Shown here in pieces: positions 1-5,777 of a stretch of 6,725 bases of DNA. The translations under genes and the position numbers were made by a program. Position 1 is the first letter of the stretch. Each line of letters begins with the position of its first letter. Origin of the DNA: a bacterium (GTDB taxonomy: Bacteria; Verrucomicrobiota; Verrucomicrobiia; Limisphaerales; J093); NCBI GenBank assembly GCA_021784265.1, contig JAJXTA010000158.1:1-6725 (forward strand), read 5' to 3'. Under the pieces are notes generated by a model. It made no database searches. It was not told where the DNA came from and was given only the letters and a program-made list of their open reading frames with translations.

Positions 1-97
1 AGACAGGATCAACAGGATCAACAGGATCGACGGATGGGAAGCGCGTGAGGGGTAGGCGCGAGGCAGTCGGATCCTGTAAATCCGGCGCGTCCTGTCC
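1..97. repeat. ACAGGATC tandem repeat with inverted relatives
   Basis: Three 9-base units of the form (g/a)ACAGGATC stand in tandem at 2-10, 11-19 and 20-28, followed by a weaker GGAT echo at 33-36. From 69 the same motif returns in opposite orientation as GGATCCTGTAAATCC (69-83) and TCCTGTCC (90-97), so the two halves could fold back over a spacer of about 40 bases. No open frame of interest crosses it. Elements of this look (ACAGGAT units joined by short A/T-rich linkers) recur between genes in Verrucomicrobiota and Planctomycetota genomes, as far as I recall. The window starts inside the element, so its left limit is unknown. Function is unknown; it may simply be a dispersed intergenic repeat. 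Confidence 0.6.
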
Positions 98-236
98 AAA
101 CTCCGGGGTGCTCGGACGAGCTGCGCCCGGCTGCTCCCGCGTCTGGTGGCGGCTAAGGAGCGAGCGCGGCGGGTGTTGACTCTCCCTCGCCTCCCTGCAG
201 GAAATCTCACTCCAACTGGGCGCGCATGGCGGCGAA

Positions 237-428
237 TCAGTCCTTACCGGCCGCGACACTGACAGGCGCGTGGGAACGCTGACGGAGCGCCTGGGAAAGG
301 GACGTGGAGCGTTGATCGAGGTTCTTCGGCCCGAACGGCGGGCCGGCCAACACGAGATCGAACTGGCGGCCGGCAGCAACCAGTTGGGTCAGCGCGCTAA
401 ACAAGTCCTGCGCACGCAGCTCGAAGCG
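237..428 (-). pseudogene. Relic of an RsmD-like rRNA methyltransferase
   Basis: Translating the minus strand straight on from the GH5 stop codon gives 63 more residues before a TGA at 237-239. They begin RFELRAQDLFSALTQL and contain FDLVLAGPPFGPKN followed by RSTSLSQ. This resembles the core of RsmD-type 16S rRNA guanine-N2 methyltransferases: a strand ending in an acidic residue, a helix, then the FDLVLADPPF substrate and catalytic loop. Here the D of the D/N-PP-F/Y motif reads G (codon GGC), which would hurt catalysis. There is no start codon, no SAM-binding N-terminal half and no proper C-terminus, so this is a fragment and not a working gene. The part after RSTSLSQ no longer matches my picture of the family. 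A chance open frame cannot be excluded in GC-rich DNA, but the order of motifs argues for a true relic. Confidence 0.5.
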
Positions 429-2099
429 TTATTGGAAACTCAACCAGTCGAAGCTCACGGTGCCGCGGTGGACCTGCAATTTGAGCCGGTTGCTCCCCGC
501 CGCGAAATGCAGGGTCCCGAGCCGGACCTCGGTCCACGCTGACCCACTGACGCTAGCCGGTTGGCTGTCCCCGTTGAGCGAGACGGTGAACTCGGCGGCG
601 CCGCGATCCGAGCGGGCCTTGACCCGGCCGGCATAATCCCGGGCGGTGAGGCTTTGGAGGGTGTAGGCGGTCCACTCGCCCGCCCCCAAACGGATCGCCT
701 GGGCGGAACGCCAGCGGTTACCGTCGGACCCGATCAACTCGATCGGCACCGGCTCGCTGGTGCGATAGTACTGCGCCTTGAAGCTCGTGTCCTTGACGAA
801 GTACGACTGATCCAAACCCTCGTGGCCGTAGTTCTCGGCCTCGACCCGGCCTGGCACACGGTGGAAGAGGGCGTTGACTACGTCGGGGAAATAGACGCAG
901 TTCTCGAGTTTGATGTTCTGGAGGAGCTGGTCGAAGGCCTTTTGCGCCACGTCCCGCCCGGGCTTATCGCCGCCGCGCGAATAGGCGCGCACCGCATCCC
1001 ACCCTTCCGGCTGCCGGATGGAGTAGGGCGTATTGACGGTCTCCATCTTCTTCCAGGGCCAAAACGCCCACCCGATACGGTTCGCTTCGAAATAGTCGGT
1101 GGTGGCCCAGTAGATGGTGTTGTCCTTTTCGCCGGTCTCCCCCACCCAAACGGGGTGTTGGAGGCGGCGGCGGTCGGCGAGGTATTTGTCGATGTCGTTG
1201 AGGTGGTCGGGCCGGTTCCAGCAGTAGTAATGGAATTGATAGACGAGATTGGCGTCGAAGGGCGTCGTGAACACCGACCAGTCGTTGGCCCAGTCGGCCC
1301 CCTCGACAAAGATCAGATGGCGCGAATCGACCGCGCGGATGGCGCGGGTGAGACGCCGGTAGAGCGGCTCGAGTTGGTCCTTGTATTTGGCGGCGGCGCC
1401 CGTCCGGGCCGGCAGGGGCTCGTTGAGGAGGTCGTAGCCGGCCACGGTAGGCTCGTCCTTGTAGCGTCGAACCCACCGCAGCCACAGGTCCAGTAGGCGG
1501 TCCTGGTTGCGCGGGTCTTGGAACAATTCGGGCTGGTCGTGGGCGCTGTCGTCGATGTTGGCCCCCGTCTGGCCGCCGGGGGCGGCATGCATGTCCAGAA
1601 TCACGTAGAGGCCGTATTTCTTGCACCACTGAACCAGGTGATCCAGGACCTCGAAGCCTTCCGCGACCGACACCGGGTTCTCCCCCTCCGTCAGGAACCG
1701 CCGCGCATTCAGCGAGGGACGCACCGAGTTGAATCCCAGCTCGGCGATGCGCTTGAGGTCCGCCTCCGCGATGTAATTGCGGCGGAACTGGATCCAGAAT
1801 CGGTCGGCGGCTTCCGGCCCGATCAGGTCGGTGACGAGCTGTTCGATTTTGCGCGGGCGGTCTCCCCGCTCGCCGAACCGCCACATGTAACCCTCCGGCA
1901 GGAACCAGTTGCCTAAGCCGACGCCACGGAGCATCACGACCTGGCCTTGGTCATCGACGATGTCCACGCCACGGGTGTGCAGGAATTCGCCGGCGTGGAG
2001 CGGGGCAACCGACGCCAGCAGGAACAGCCCCACCGCCCCGCAGCCGCTCTTGGACGCTCGCCAAACCGCGGCGCGCAGCCTGCTCAGGGTCACTCGCAC
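429..2099 (-). CDS. Exported GH5 glycoside hydrolase with C-terminal CBM6/35-like module
   Basis: A 556-residue cellulase-superfamily enzyme (GH5, BglC-like) that would hydrolyse beta-glycosidic bonds of a polysaccharide outside the cytoplasm. Residues 1-36 form a Sec signal peptide with a hydrophobic core (GAVGLFLLA) and a likely cut after LHA. The (beta/alpha)8 barrel spans about residues 45-400. Expected landmarks are present: R127 in NSVRPSLNAR, H171 in LDMHAAPGGQ, N226-E227 in GYDLLNEPL (acid/base), H290 and Y292 in QFHYYCW, E321 in WVGETGE (nucleophile) and W347 in GWAFWPWK. From about residue 417 (GRVEAENY) to the end (FDWLSFQ) lies a beta-sandwich binding module of CBM6/CBM35 style. 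The start is GTG at 2097-2099, chosen because AAGGAGG sits 10 bases upstream and it precedes the signal peptide. It follows the isomerase-like gene by 15 bases, so the two are almost surely co-transcribed. The motif LDMHAAPGGQ recalls exo-beta-1,3-glucanases, but the substrate cannot be fixed from sequence alone. Confidence 0.9.
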   Translation of the reverse strand: MRVTLSRLRAAVWRASKSGCGAVGLFLLASVAPLHAGEFLHTRGVDIVDDQGQVVMLRGVGLGNWFLPEGYMWRFGERGDRPRKIEQLVTDLIGPEAADRFWIQFRRNYIAEADLKRIAELGFNSVRPSLNARRFLTEGENPVSVAEGFEVLDHLVQWCKKYGLYVILDMHAAPGGQTGANIDDSAHDQPELFQDPRNQDRLLDLWLRWVRRYKDEPTVAGYDLLNEPLPARTGAAAKYKDQLEPLYRRLTRAIRAVDSRHLIFVEGADWANDWSVFTTPFDANLVYQFHYYCWNRPDHLNDIDKYLADRRRLQHPVWVGETGEKDNTIYWATTDYFEANRIGWAFWPWKKMETVNTPYSIRQPEGWDAVRAYSRGGDKPGRDVAQKAFDQLLQNIKLENCVYFPDVVNALFHRVPGRVEAENYGHEGLDQSYFVKDTSFKAQYYRTSEPVPIELIGSDGNRWRSAQAIRLGAGEWTAYTLQSLTARDYAGRVKARSDRGAAEFTVSLNGDSQPASVSGSAWTEVRLGTLHFAAGSNRLKLQVHRGTVSFDWLSFQ

Positions 2100-2109
2100 G
2101 TTACCCGGC

Positions 2110-2116
2110 CCTCCTT
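2110..2116 (-). promoter_or_regulatory. Ribosome binding site of the GH5 gene, overlapping the upstream stop
   Basis: The minus strand reads TAAGGAGGG here. AAGGAGG (2110-2116) is a full Shine-Dalgarno match 10 bases before the GTG start at 2099. Its first two bases are shared with the TAA stop (2115-2117) of the isomerase-like gene. This site decides the GTG start and implies that ribosomes ending on the upstream gene can reload on GH5. Confidence 0.85.
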
Positions 2117-2975
2117 ATTCGAGGTTGGCGCGCAGCTTCTGCCAGGCCGCCATCGAGCGGGCGAGGTGGTCGCGCGCGTCGCCACCGATCCCGTAGCATT
2201 GCAGGCCGATCGGGCCGCGGTAGCCGAGGTCTTTGAGCGTCTTCAGGAGCCGGCCCACGTCGAATGACCCCTTGTCCAGCGGCTGGATGTAATGGGCCCA
2301 GCCGGGCTTGTCATCGAACTCGTCGGCGCCGTTGATCGACACCGCCCAGAGCCAGGGCATCGCTTGCTCCAGCAAAGGCCGGTAGTCGCGTCCTTTGTCC
2401 ACCCGGAGCCAGTGGCAGAGGTTGAACATCACCCCGACGTTCTTGCGGTCCACTTCTTGCGCCACCCGGCAGGCGTCCTGAATGCGCTCGATCCAGCAGC
2501 CCACGTGCGGGTAAAGCAGCAGTTGCGCGCCCGAATCCTGGGCGAGGTCCGACATCGCGCGAAACACCGCGACGGCGCGCGCGTCGCCCGCCGGGTCGGA
2601 GGGCTTGAAGCCGTTGACCAGCAGGTCGAACTGGACGTGCCGGCCGGCGACCAGCTTGAGCACGTCCTGGAAGCGCGGGTCATACGGCGCCTTGCCCGGG
2701 GTCAGGTCCACCGTCATGGTGATCTGGAACAAGCGCAGCCCCACCGCATCCAGGCTCTGGAGCCGCTCGGCGACTTTGTCCAGCCAGATATGGCCCACGC
2801 CGTCGTAGCCCAAGGCCTTGAGCATCTCGGCCTGCTGCGCGAAGGTCCGCTTCTTGGCGTCGTGCCAGTCGATGCAGAAGGGGAAGAAGGCGCGGGGCTT
2901 GGGCTCGGCGGCGCGGGCCAGGGACGAGACCGCCAGCCCCAGCGCCACCACGGCCCGGAGAATCCAGGAGTTCAT
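2115..2975 (-). CDS. Exported sugar phosphate isomerase/epimerase-like TIM-barrel protein
   Basis: A 286-residue xylose-isomerase-like TIM barrel (AP endonuclease 2 superfamily). Residues 1-22 are a Sec signal peptide (n-region R7, core AVVALGLAVSS, cut after ARA), so the mature protein acts outside the cytoplasm, unlike classical sugar phosphate isomerases. Recognisable blocks: LKALGYDGVGHIW (53-64), LLLYPHVGCW (152-161), NVGVMFNLCHWLR (179-191), AVSINGAD (211-218), IQPLDKGSFDVG (230-241) and GPIGLQCYGIGGDARDH (254-270), the last being the usual final strand and helix. Relatives bind a divalent metal with two Glu, an Asp and a His. Here the matching positions appear to be Y155/P156, N185, N215 and Q259, with H157 and H188 kept. 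ATG at 2973-2975 fits the signal peptide, but no clear Shine-Dalgarno precedes it. The gene runs directly into GH5. I am sure of the fold and export; the reaction is unknown and a binding role is possible. Confidence 0.82.
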   Translation of the reverse strand: MNSWILRAVVALGLAVSSLARAAEPKPRAFFPFCIDWHDAKKRTFAQQAEMLKALGYDGVGHIWLDKVAERLQSLDAVGLRLFQITMTVDLTPGKAPYDPRFQDVLKLVAGRHVQFDLLVNGFKPSDPAGDARAVAVFRAMSDLAQDSGAQLLLYPHVGCWIERIQDACRVAQEVDRKNVGVMFNLCHWLRVDKGRDYRPLLEQAMPWLWAVSINGADEFDDKPGWAHYIQPLDKGSFDVGRLLKTLKDLGYRGPIGLQCYGIGGDARDHLARSMAAWQKLRANLE

Positions 2976-2987
2976 AAGGTCAACCAG

Positions 2988-3017
2988 GGTACCGGCCCGC
3001 CGGTGGCCGCCGGTACC
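2988..3017 (-). terminator. Hairpin between CDGSH and isomerase-like genes, possible terminator
   Basis: A perfect 9-base inverted repeat, GGTACCGGC (2988-2996) and GCCGGTACC (3009-3017), encloses 12 bases that can form a further short GCC/GGC stem. An overlapping alternative stem, GGCCCGCC (2994-3001) with GGCGGGCC (3021-3028), is mutually exclusive with it. It lies just after the CDGSH stop and just before the isomerase-like ATG. No run of T follows on the minus strand, so a classical intrinsic terminator is doubtful. It could instead be an mRNA-processing or leader structure. Confidence 0.35.
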
Positions 3018-3052
3018 GTTGGCGGGCCCGCGGCGCGGTCAGCGTCCGCGGG

Positions 3053-3289
3053 CTACAGCTTGCTGTGGCTCCCGTCGCAGAAAGGCGGAGTGTGCGTATG
3101 CTTGCACCCGCACCACGCCACCGTCTTGGCTTCCGTGAGGTCCACCTTCAGGGGGGTGAAGCCGGTGCCTTTGTGCGAGCCGTCACAAAACGGCTGAGTT
3201 TTGGAGCCGCCGCAGGCGCACCAGTAGTATGTCCCGGGGGTGACCTGTTGAACGAAGGGCGATTTACGCGCGATTGTTGGTTCTGCCAT
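3053..3289 (-). CDS. Dual CDGSH-type iron-sulfur protein
   Basis: A 78-residue protein with two CDGSH zinc-finger-like motifs, each of which holds a [2Fe-2S] cluster with three Cys and one His. Motif 1 has C24, C26, C35 and H39 (CACGGSKTQPFCDGSH); motif 2 has C60, C62, C71 and H75 (CGCKHTHTPPFCDGSH). The length and tandem layout match small bacterial two-motif members of the mitoNEET superfamily. There is no signal peptide or membrane segment, so it should be cytoplasmic, in contrast to its exported neighbours. The ATG at 3287-3289 is the only good start. GGAGG (3306-3310) is the best ribosome site but lies 16 bases away, which is long. A small hairpin, CCGCA CTA TGCGG (3310-3322), sits beside it and could modulate initiation. 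It starts 49 bases after the esterase stop and may share its transcript. Electron transfer or cluster handling is the family role; the partner is unknown. Confidence 0.9.
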   Translation of the reverse strand: MAEPTIARKSPFVQQVTPGTYYWCACGGSKTQPFCDGSHKGTGFTPLKVDLTEAKTVAWCGCKHTHTPPFCDGSHSKL

Positions 3290-3338
3290 AAGATGCTTGC
3301 GGTTTCCTCCCGCACTATGCGGCGGGCGGGCGTGGGGA

Positions 3339-5348
3339 TCAATGAGATTCTGCCACGGTCACGGCACAACGACCCTGGGCCAGGGAGAGAAGCTGGTCGG
3401 GGGTGACGATCCTGGACCAGTTGAGAAAGTCCGGCGCCTGCTGGTCGGCGCGAACTGGACCGGCCAGCGTCAGGGTCGCGATCCCCGGCTCGAAGAGGAC
3501 GGCGAACGCGGCCACCTCGCTCATCTCGCGGCTCGCGCGCAGGTGAAGGGGCCGGGTGTCCGGTGCTGTCCAGTCACGGACCGCCTGCACCGCGCGGCGC
3601 ACGTCCCACACCTGCATCCCGGCCAAGGTCTGCCCGAGCAGCATGAAGCGGCGGCGGACCTGGGTCTGGTACGGCTCTGCCGGGGTGAGGGCGGTTAAGC
3701 CCACGCCCCGGGGCGCGAAGGTGATGGACATGAGTCGCTCGTCCCGGAGCCGCTGCCCCCACGCCGCCAACCCGGCGGCGGGTTCCTCCGCGGAGGGCGG
3801 ATTGGTCGCCAAGCCCGCGGCCGCCAGTTCGTCCGTTAACGCGGGGGCAAAGGCCGGCCCCGCGAGCGCCAACCGGCGCCGCCACTCGGTCGGGTCCGCC
3901 ACCACGAGCTCTGCCGCGGTGGGCGTCGTGCCTGTGGGCTGCGCCACGTAGAGCCGCAGCGGCACGCCGGCCTGGCTCTCGAAGGTGAGCACCGCCAGCC
4001 GAACGCCGGCGTGCTCCGCGGTCGCCACCACCCGCGGGGCGACCCGCCCGGCGGCGGCCGGCCAGCCGCCGAAGGTCTTCTGGCGCAGCTCGGCCAAGGC
4101 GCGGCTGGGCTCCAGCGGCCGGCTATCCTCGGCCAAGCGCGTGAACTCCGCGTCGCACCGGCGGGTGATTTCGTCGGCGGGGAGCCGGTCGAACACCTTC
4201 AACTCCGGCCCCGTGAACCGCGGTTCGGCGATCCCGTCCACGGGCCGTTCGTCCCCTTGGAGAAACCGGTTGAACCAGCGGAAGACCGGCACCTGGAGCT
4301 CCTCGGTGTCGTGGTGGGGTCCCGTCGTGATCACCAGGCCCAGGCGCGCGCTGGCGCCGTAGAGCTCATAGATGCGCCGGACCTTCTCCTGCAGCCGCAC
4401 CACGCCGTCCAGGGGGAAAATCGTGTCTTGATCGGTGTTCGCGATCAAGAGGGGCCGCGGGGCGACCAAGGCGGCGACCTCCGGGTAATCCCAACCGTAA
4501 GTGTTCACCATGAACATGCAGTCGCAATGCCCTTCGACGGTGCCATCCACGACATGGTTTTGCAGGTCGGTGATCCCGGCCACCGGACAAGCCACTTGAA
4601 TCCGGGGGTCCAACGCGGCCACCCACCAGGAATAGGCCCCGCCACCGCTCCGGCCCGTCACCCCAAAGCGGGTCTTGTCCACCTCCGGCCGTGTCTCCAG
4701 GTAGTCCAAGGCGCGGATGGCATTCCAGGCTTCCGCCCCGGCGCTGGTGTACCCCCGCGAGTTCCACCACCAGCGACCCTCGCGATAGGTGCCGTGGTGG
4801 TGGCCCTCGATCTCCCCCAGCTCGACCGTGTCGAGCACCAGACAGACGTAGCCGTGGCGCGCAAACCAGATGCCGTGATGTTGATACGCCACCTTGCAGC
4901 CGTAACTGACGCCGTTCGTCTTCACCAACGCATGCCCGCAGAGGTAAAGGATGGTGGGCGCCGGTTTCGCCAACCCCTTGGGCAGATAGAGACTGCCGGT
5001 CACGTAAAGCCGGGGGCGCGATTGGAAGTGGAGTTTCTCCACGATGAACTCCGGTTGATCCAGCCGCCCGGTGATGGTGGCGTGGAGGTCGGTCCGGGGC
5101 GGCTCGGGCTCAAGCCCGAGCATCTCCGCCAATTGCCGGCGCAACCGCGCTTGCCGGGCCCGCCAATCCTCCAAGGTCCGCACGTCGGTGAGGCAGGACG
5201 CCTGCCGCTGCCGGGCCTCCGCCTGAAAGTAGGCGGCGAACATCCGGTCACCCGCCGTGGCGTTGGTCGGGAGATGCCCGTAGGGATTCTGGAAGGCGGC
5301 GGCGGAGGTCAGCGGGAGAGAGGTCATGGTCAAAGCCGCAACGACCAT
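3339..5348 (-). CDS. Exported acetyl-xylan-esterase-like alpha/beta hydrolase, two tandem domains
   Basis: A 669-residue protein of the acetyl xylan esterase / dienelactone-hydrolase-like family common in polysaccharide degraders. The N-terminus MVVAALTMTSLPLTSAAA looks like a short signal peptide cut after AAA, although its n-region lacks positive charge. Domain 1 (about 30-370): oxyanion region LYLCGHA (134-140), RGYTSAGAEAWNAIRALDYL helix (198-217), nucleophile elbow GRSGGG with S234, acid D308 (or D306) in ANTDQDTIFP, and base H345/H346 in GPHHDTEE. This set is complete. Domain 2 (about 445-669) repeats the fold in reduced form (FESQAGVPLRLYV, RGVGLTALTP, LLGQTLAGMQVWDVRRAV), but the elbow reads RASREMSEV, without the G-x-S-x-G pattern, so it is probably not catalytic. 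The start is ATG at 5346-5348, with GAGG (5358-5361) 9 bases upstream. The open frame continues upstream by chance into the ATPase relic. The substrate is likely an acylated polysaccharide or oligosaccharide; this is inference. Confidence 0.85.
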   Translation of the reverse strand: MVVAALTMTSLPLTSAAAFQNPYGHLPTNATAGDRMFAAYFQAEARQRQASCLTDVRTLEDWRARQARLRRQLAEMLGLEPEPPRTDLHATITGRLDQPEFIVEKLHFQSRPRLYVTGSLYLPKGLAKPAPTILYLCGHALVKTNGVSYGCKVAYQHHGIWFARHGYVCLVLDTVELGEIEGHHHGTYREGRWWWNSRGYTSAGAEAWNAIRALDYLETRPEVDKTRFGVTGRSGGGAYSWWVAALDPRIQVACPVAGITDLQNHVVDGTVEGHCDCMFMVNTYGWDYPEVAALVAPRPLLIANTDQDTIFPLDGVVRLQEKVRRIYELYGASARLGLVITTGPHHDTEELQVPVFRWFNRFLQGDERPVDGIAEPRFTGPELKVFDRLPADEITRRCDAEFTRLAEDSRPLEPSRALAELRQKTFGGWPAAAGRVAPRVVATAEHAGVRLAVLTFESQAGVPLRLYVAQPTGTTPTAAELVVADPTEWRRRLALAGPAFAPALTDELAAAGLATNPPSAEEPAAGLAAWGQRLRDERLMSITFAPRGVGLTALTPAEPYQTQVRRRFMLLGQTLAGMQVWDVRRAVQAVRDWTAPDTRPLHLRASREMSEVAAFAVLFEPGIATLTLAGPVRADQQAPDFLNWSRIVTPDQLLSLAQGRCAVTVAESH

Positions 5349-5777
5349 CGTGAAGTACCTCGTCCCACGCCGGAGTGGGGCGGGGCTCCCCCTGGTCTGG
5401 CTGGCTCTGGTCCACCGCCCGCCGGCGTTCTCGCCGGGCGTGGCGGGCGGCGGTGAGCGGCGCCACCGCTCGCGGGCGCCTCGAACGCGGCGGTGGTGCC
5501 GCGGCCGGAGGTCGAAGCCAAGAATCATGGTTGCGTGCTGCGGCGAGCATGCGTCTCCCGCCGGCTTGAACCCAGACAATTCCGCGCGTCGTCCACGTGA
5601 GGGTGCGACCCGGCGCCACCCCCGCCCGTGACACCCAAGACCGCGAGCGTGAGCCCAACGACCATTGATAGAAGCGCCGAGCATGGGTTTCGCCTCTCTA
5701 CCTCGCTCGAGTTGATGACACCCTAAGCACCGGAGTTTCTTGGCCGCGGCCCGGGGCGTGTCAAGCGCCGCTCGGTG
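5349..5777. other. Intergenic DNA without a convincing gene
   Basis: The esterase frame stays open through this stretch, but the translation is rich in Arg, Gly and Pro without any domain, so I treat it as non-coding. It holds the esterase Shine-Dalgarno (5358-5361) and the strong hairpin at 5415-5450. A 46-codon minus-strand frame runs from 5665 to 5525 and starts MVVGLTLAVLGVTGGGG, like a signal peptide, then loses sense. A minus-strand TTGACA at 5759-5764 would be a perfect -35 box, but AAGAAA 17 bases on is a poor -10. No T-run terminator is visible. Confidence 0.55.
5415..5450. repeat. Strong GC hairpin upstream of the esterase gene
   Basis: CCGCCCGCC (5415-5423) pairs perfectly with GGCGGGCGG (5442-5450). 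Inside, GGCG and CGCC around a TTCT loop add four more pairs, leaving a GGGCGT bulge. It lies about 65-100 bases before the esterase ATG, so it would be in the leader if transcription starts further upstream. No U-tract follows on either strand. Role unknown. Confidence 0.5.

Noticed and set aside
327..345. Hairpin CGGCCCG/CGGGCCG downstream of GH5 as its terminator
   Set aside because: No T-run follows on the minus strand, and the bases are accounted for by the methyltransferase relic's GPPFGPKN codons.
561..1496. 311-codon plus-strand open frame opposite GH5
   Set aside because: Antisense shadow of the GH5 gene, whose catalytic residues and signal peptide are intact on the minus strand.
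2292..3197. 301-codon plus-strand open frame opposite the isomerase-like and CDGSH genes
   Set aside because: It spans two real minus-strand genes and the gap between them. The translation shows no motif.
4011..5456. 481-codon plus-strand open frame opposite the esterase
   Set aside because: It mirrors a clear coding gene with complete catalytic motifs on the other strand. Its translation has no domain, and GC-rich third positions readily create such antisense frames.
5736..5764. Minus-strand TTGACA with AAGAAA as a promoter for the esterase
   Set aside because: The -35 is perfect but the -10 is poor and the leader would be nearly 400 bases. The -35 alone does not justify a promoter call.
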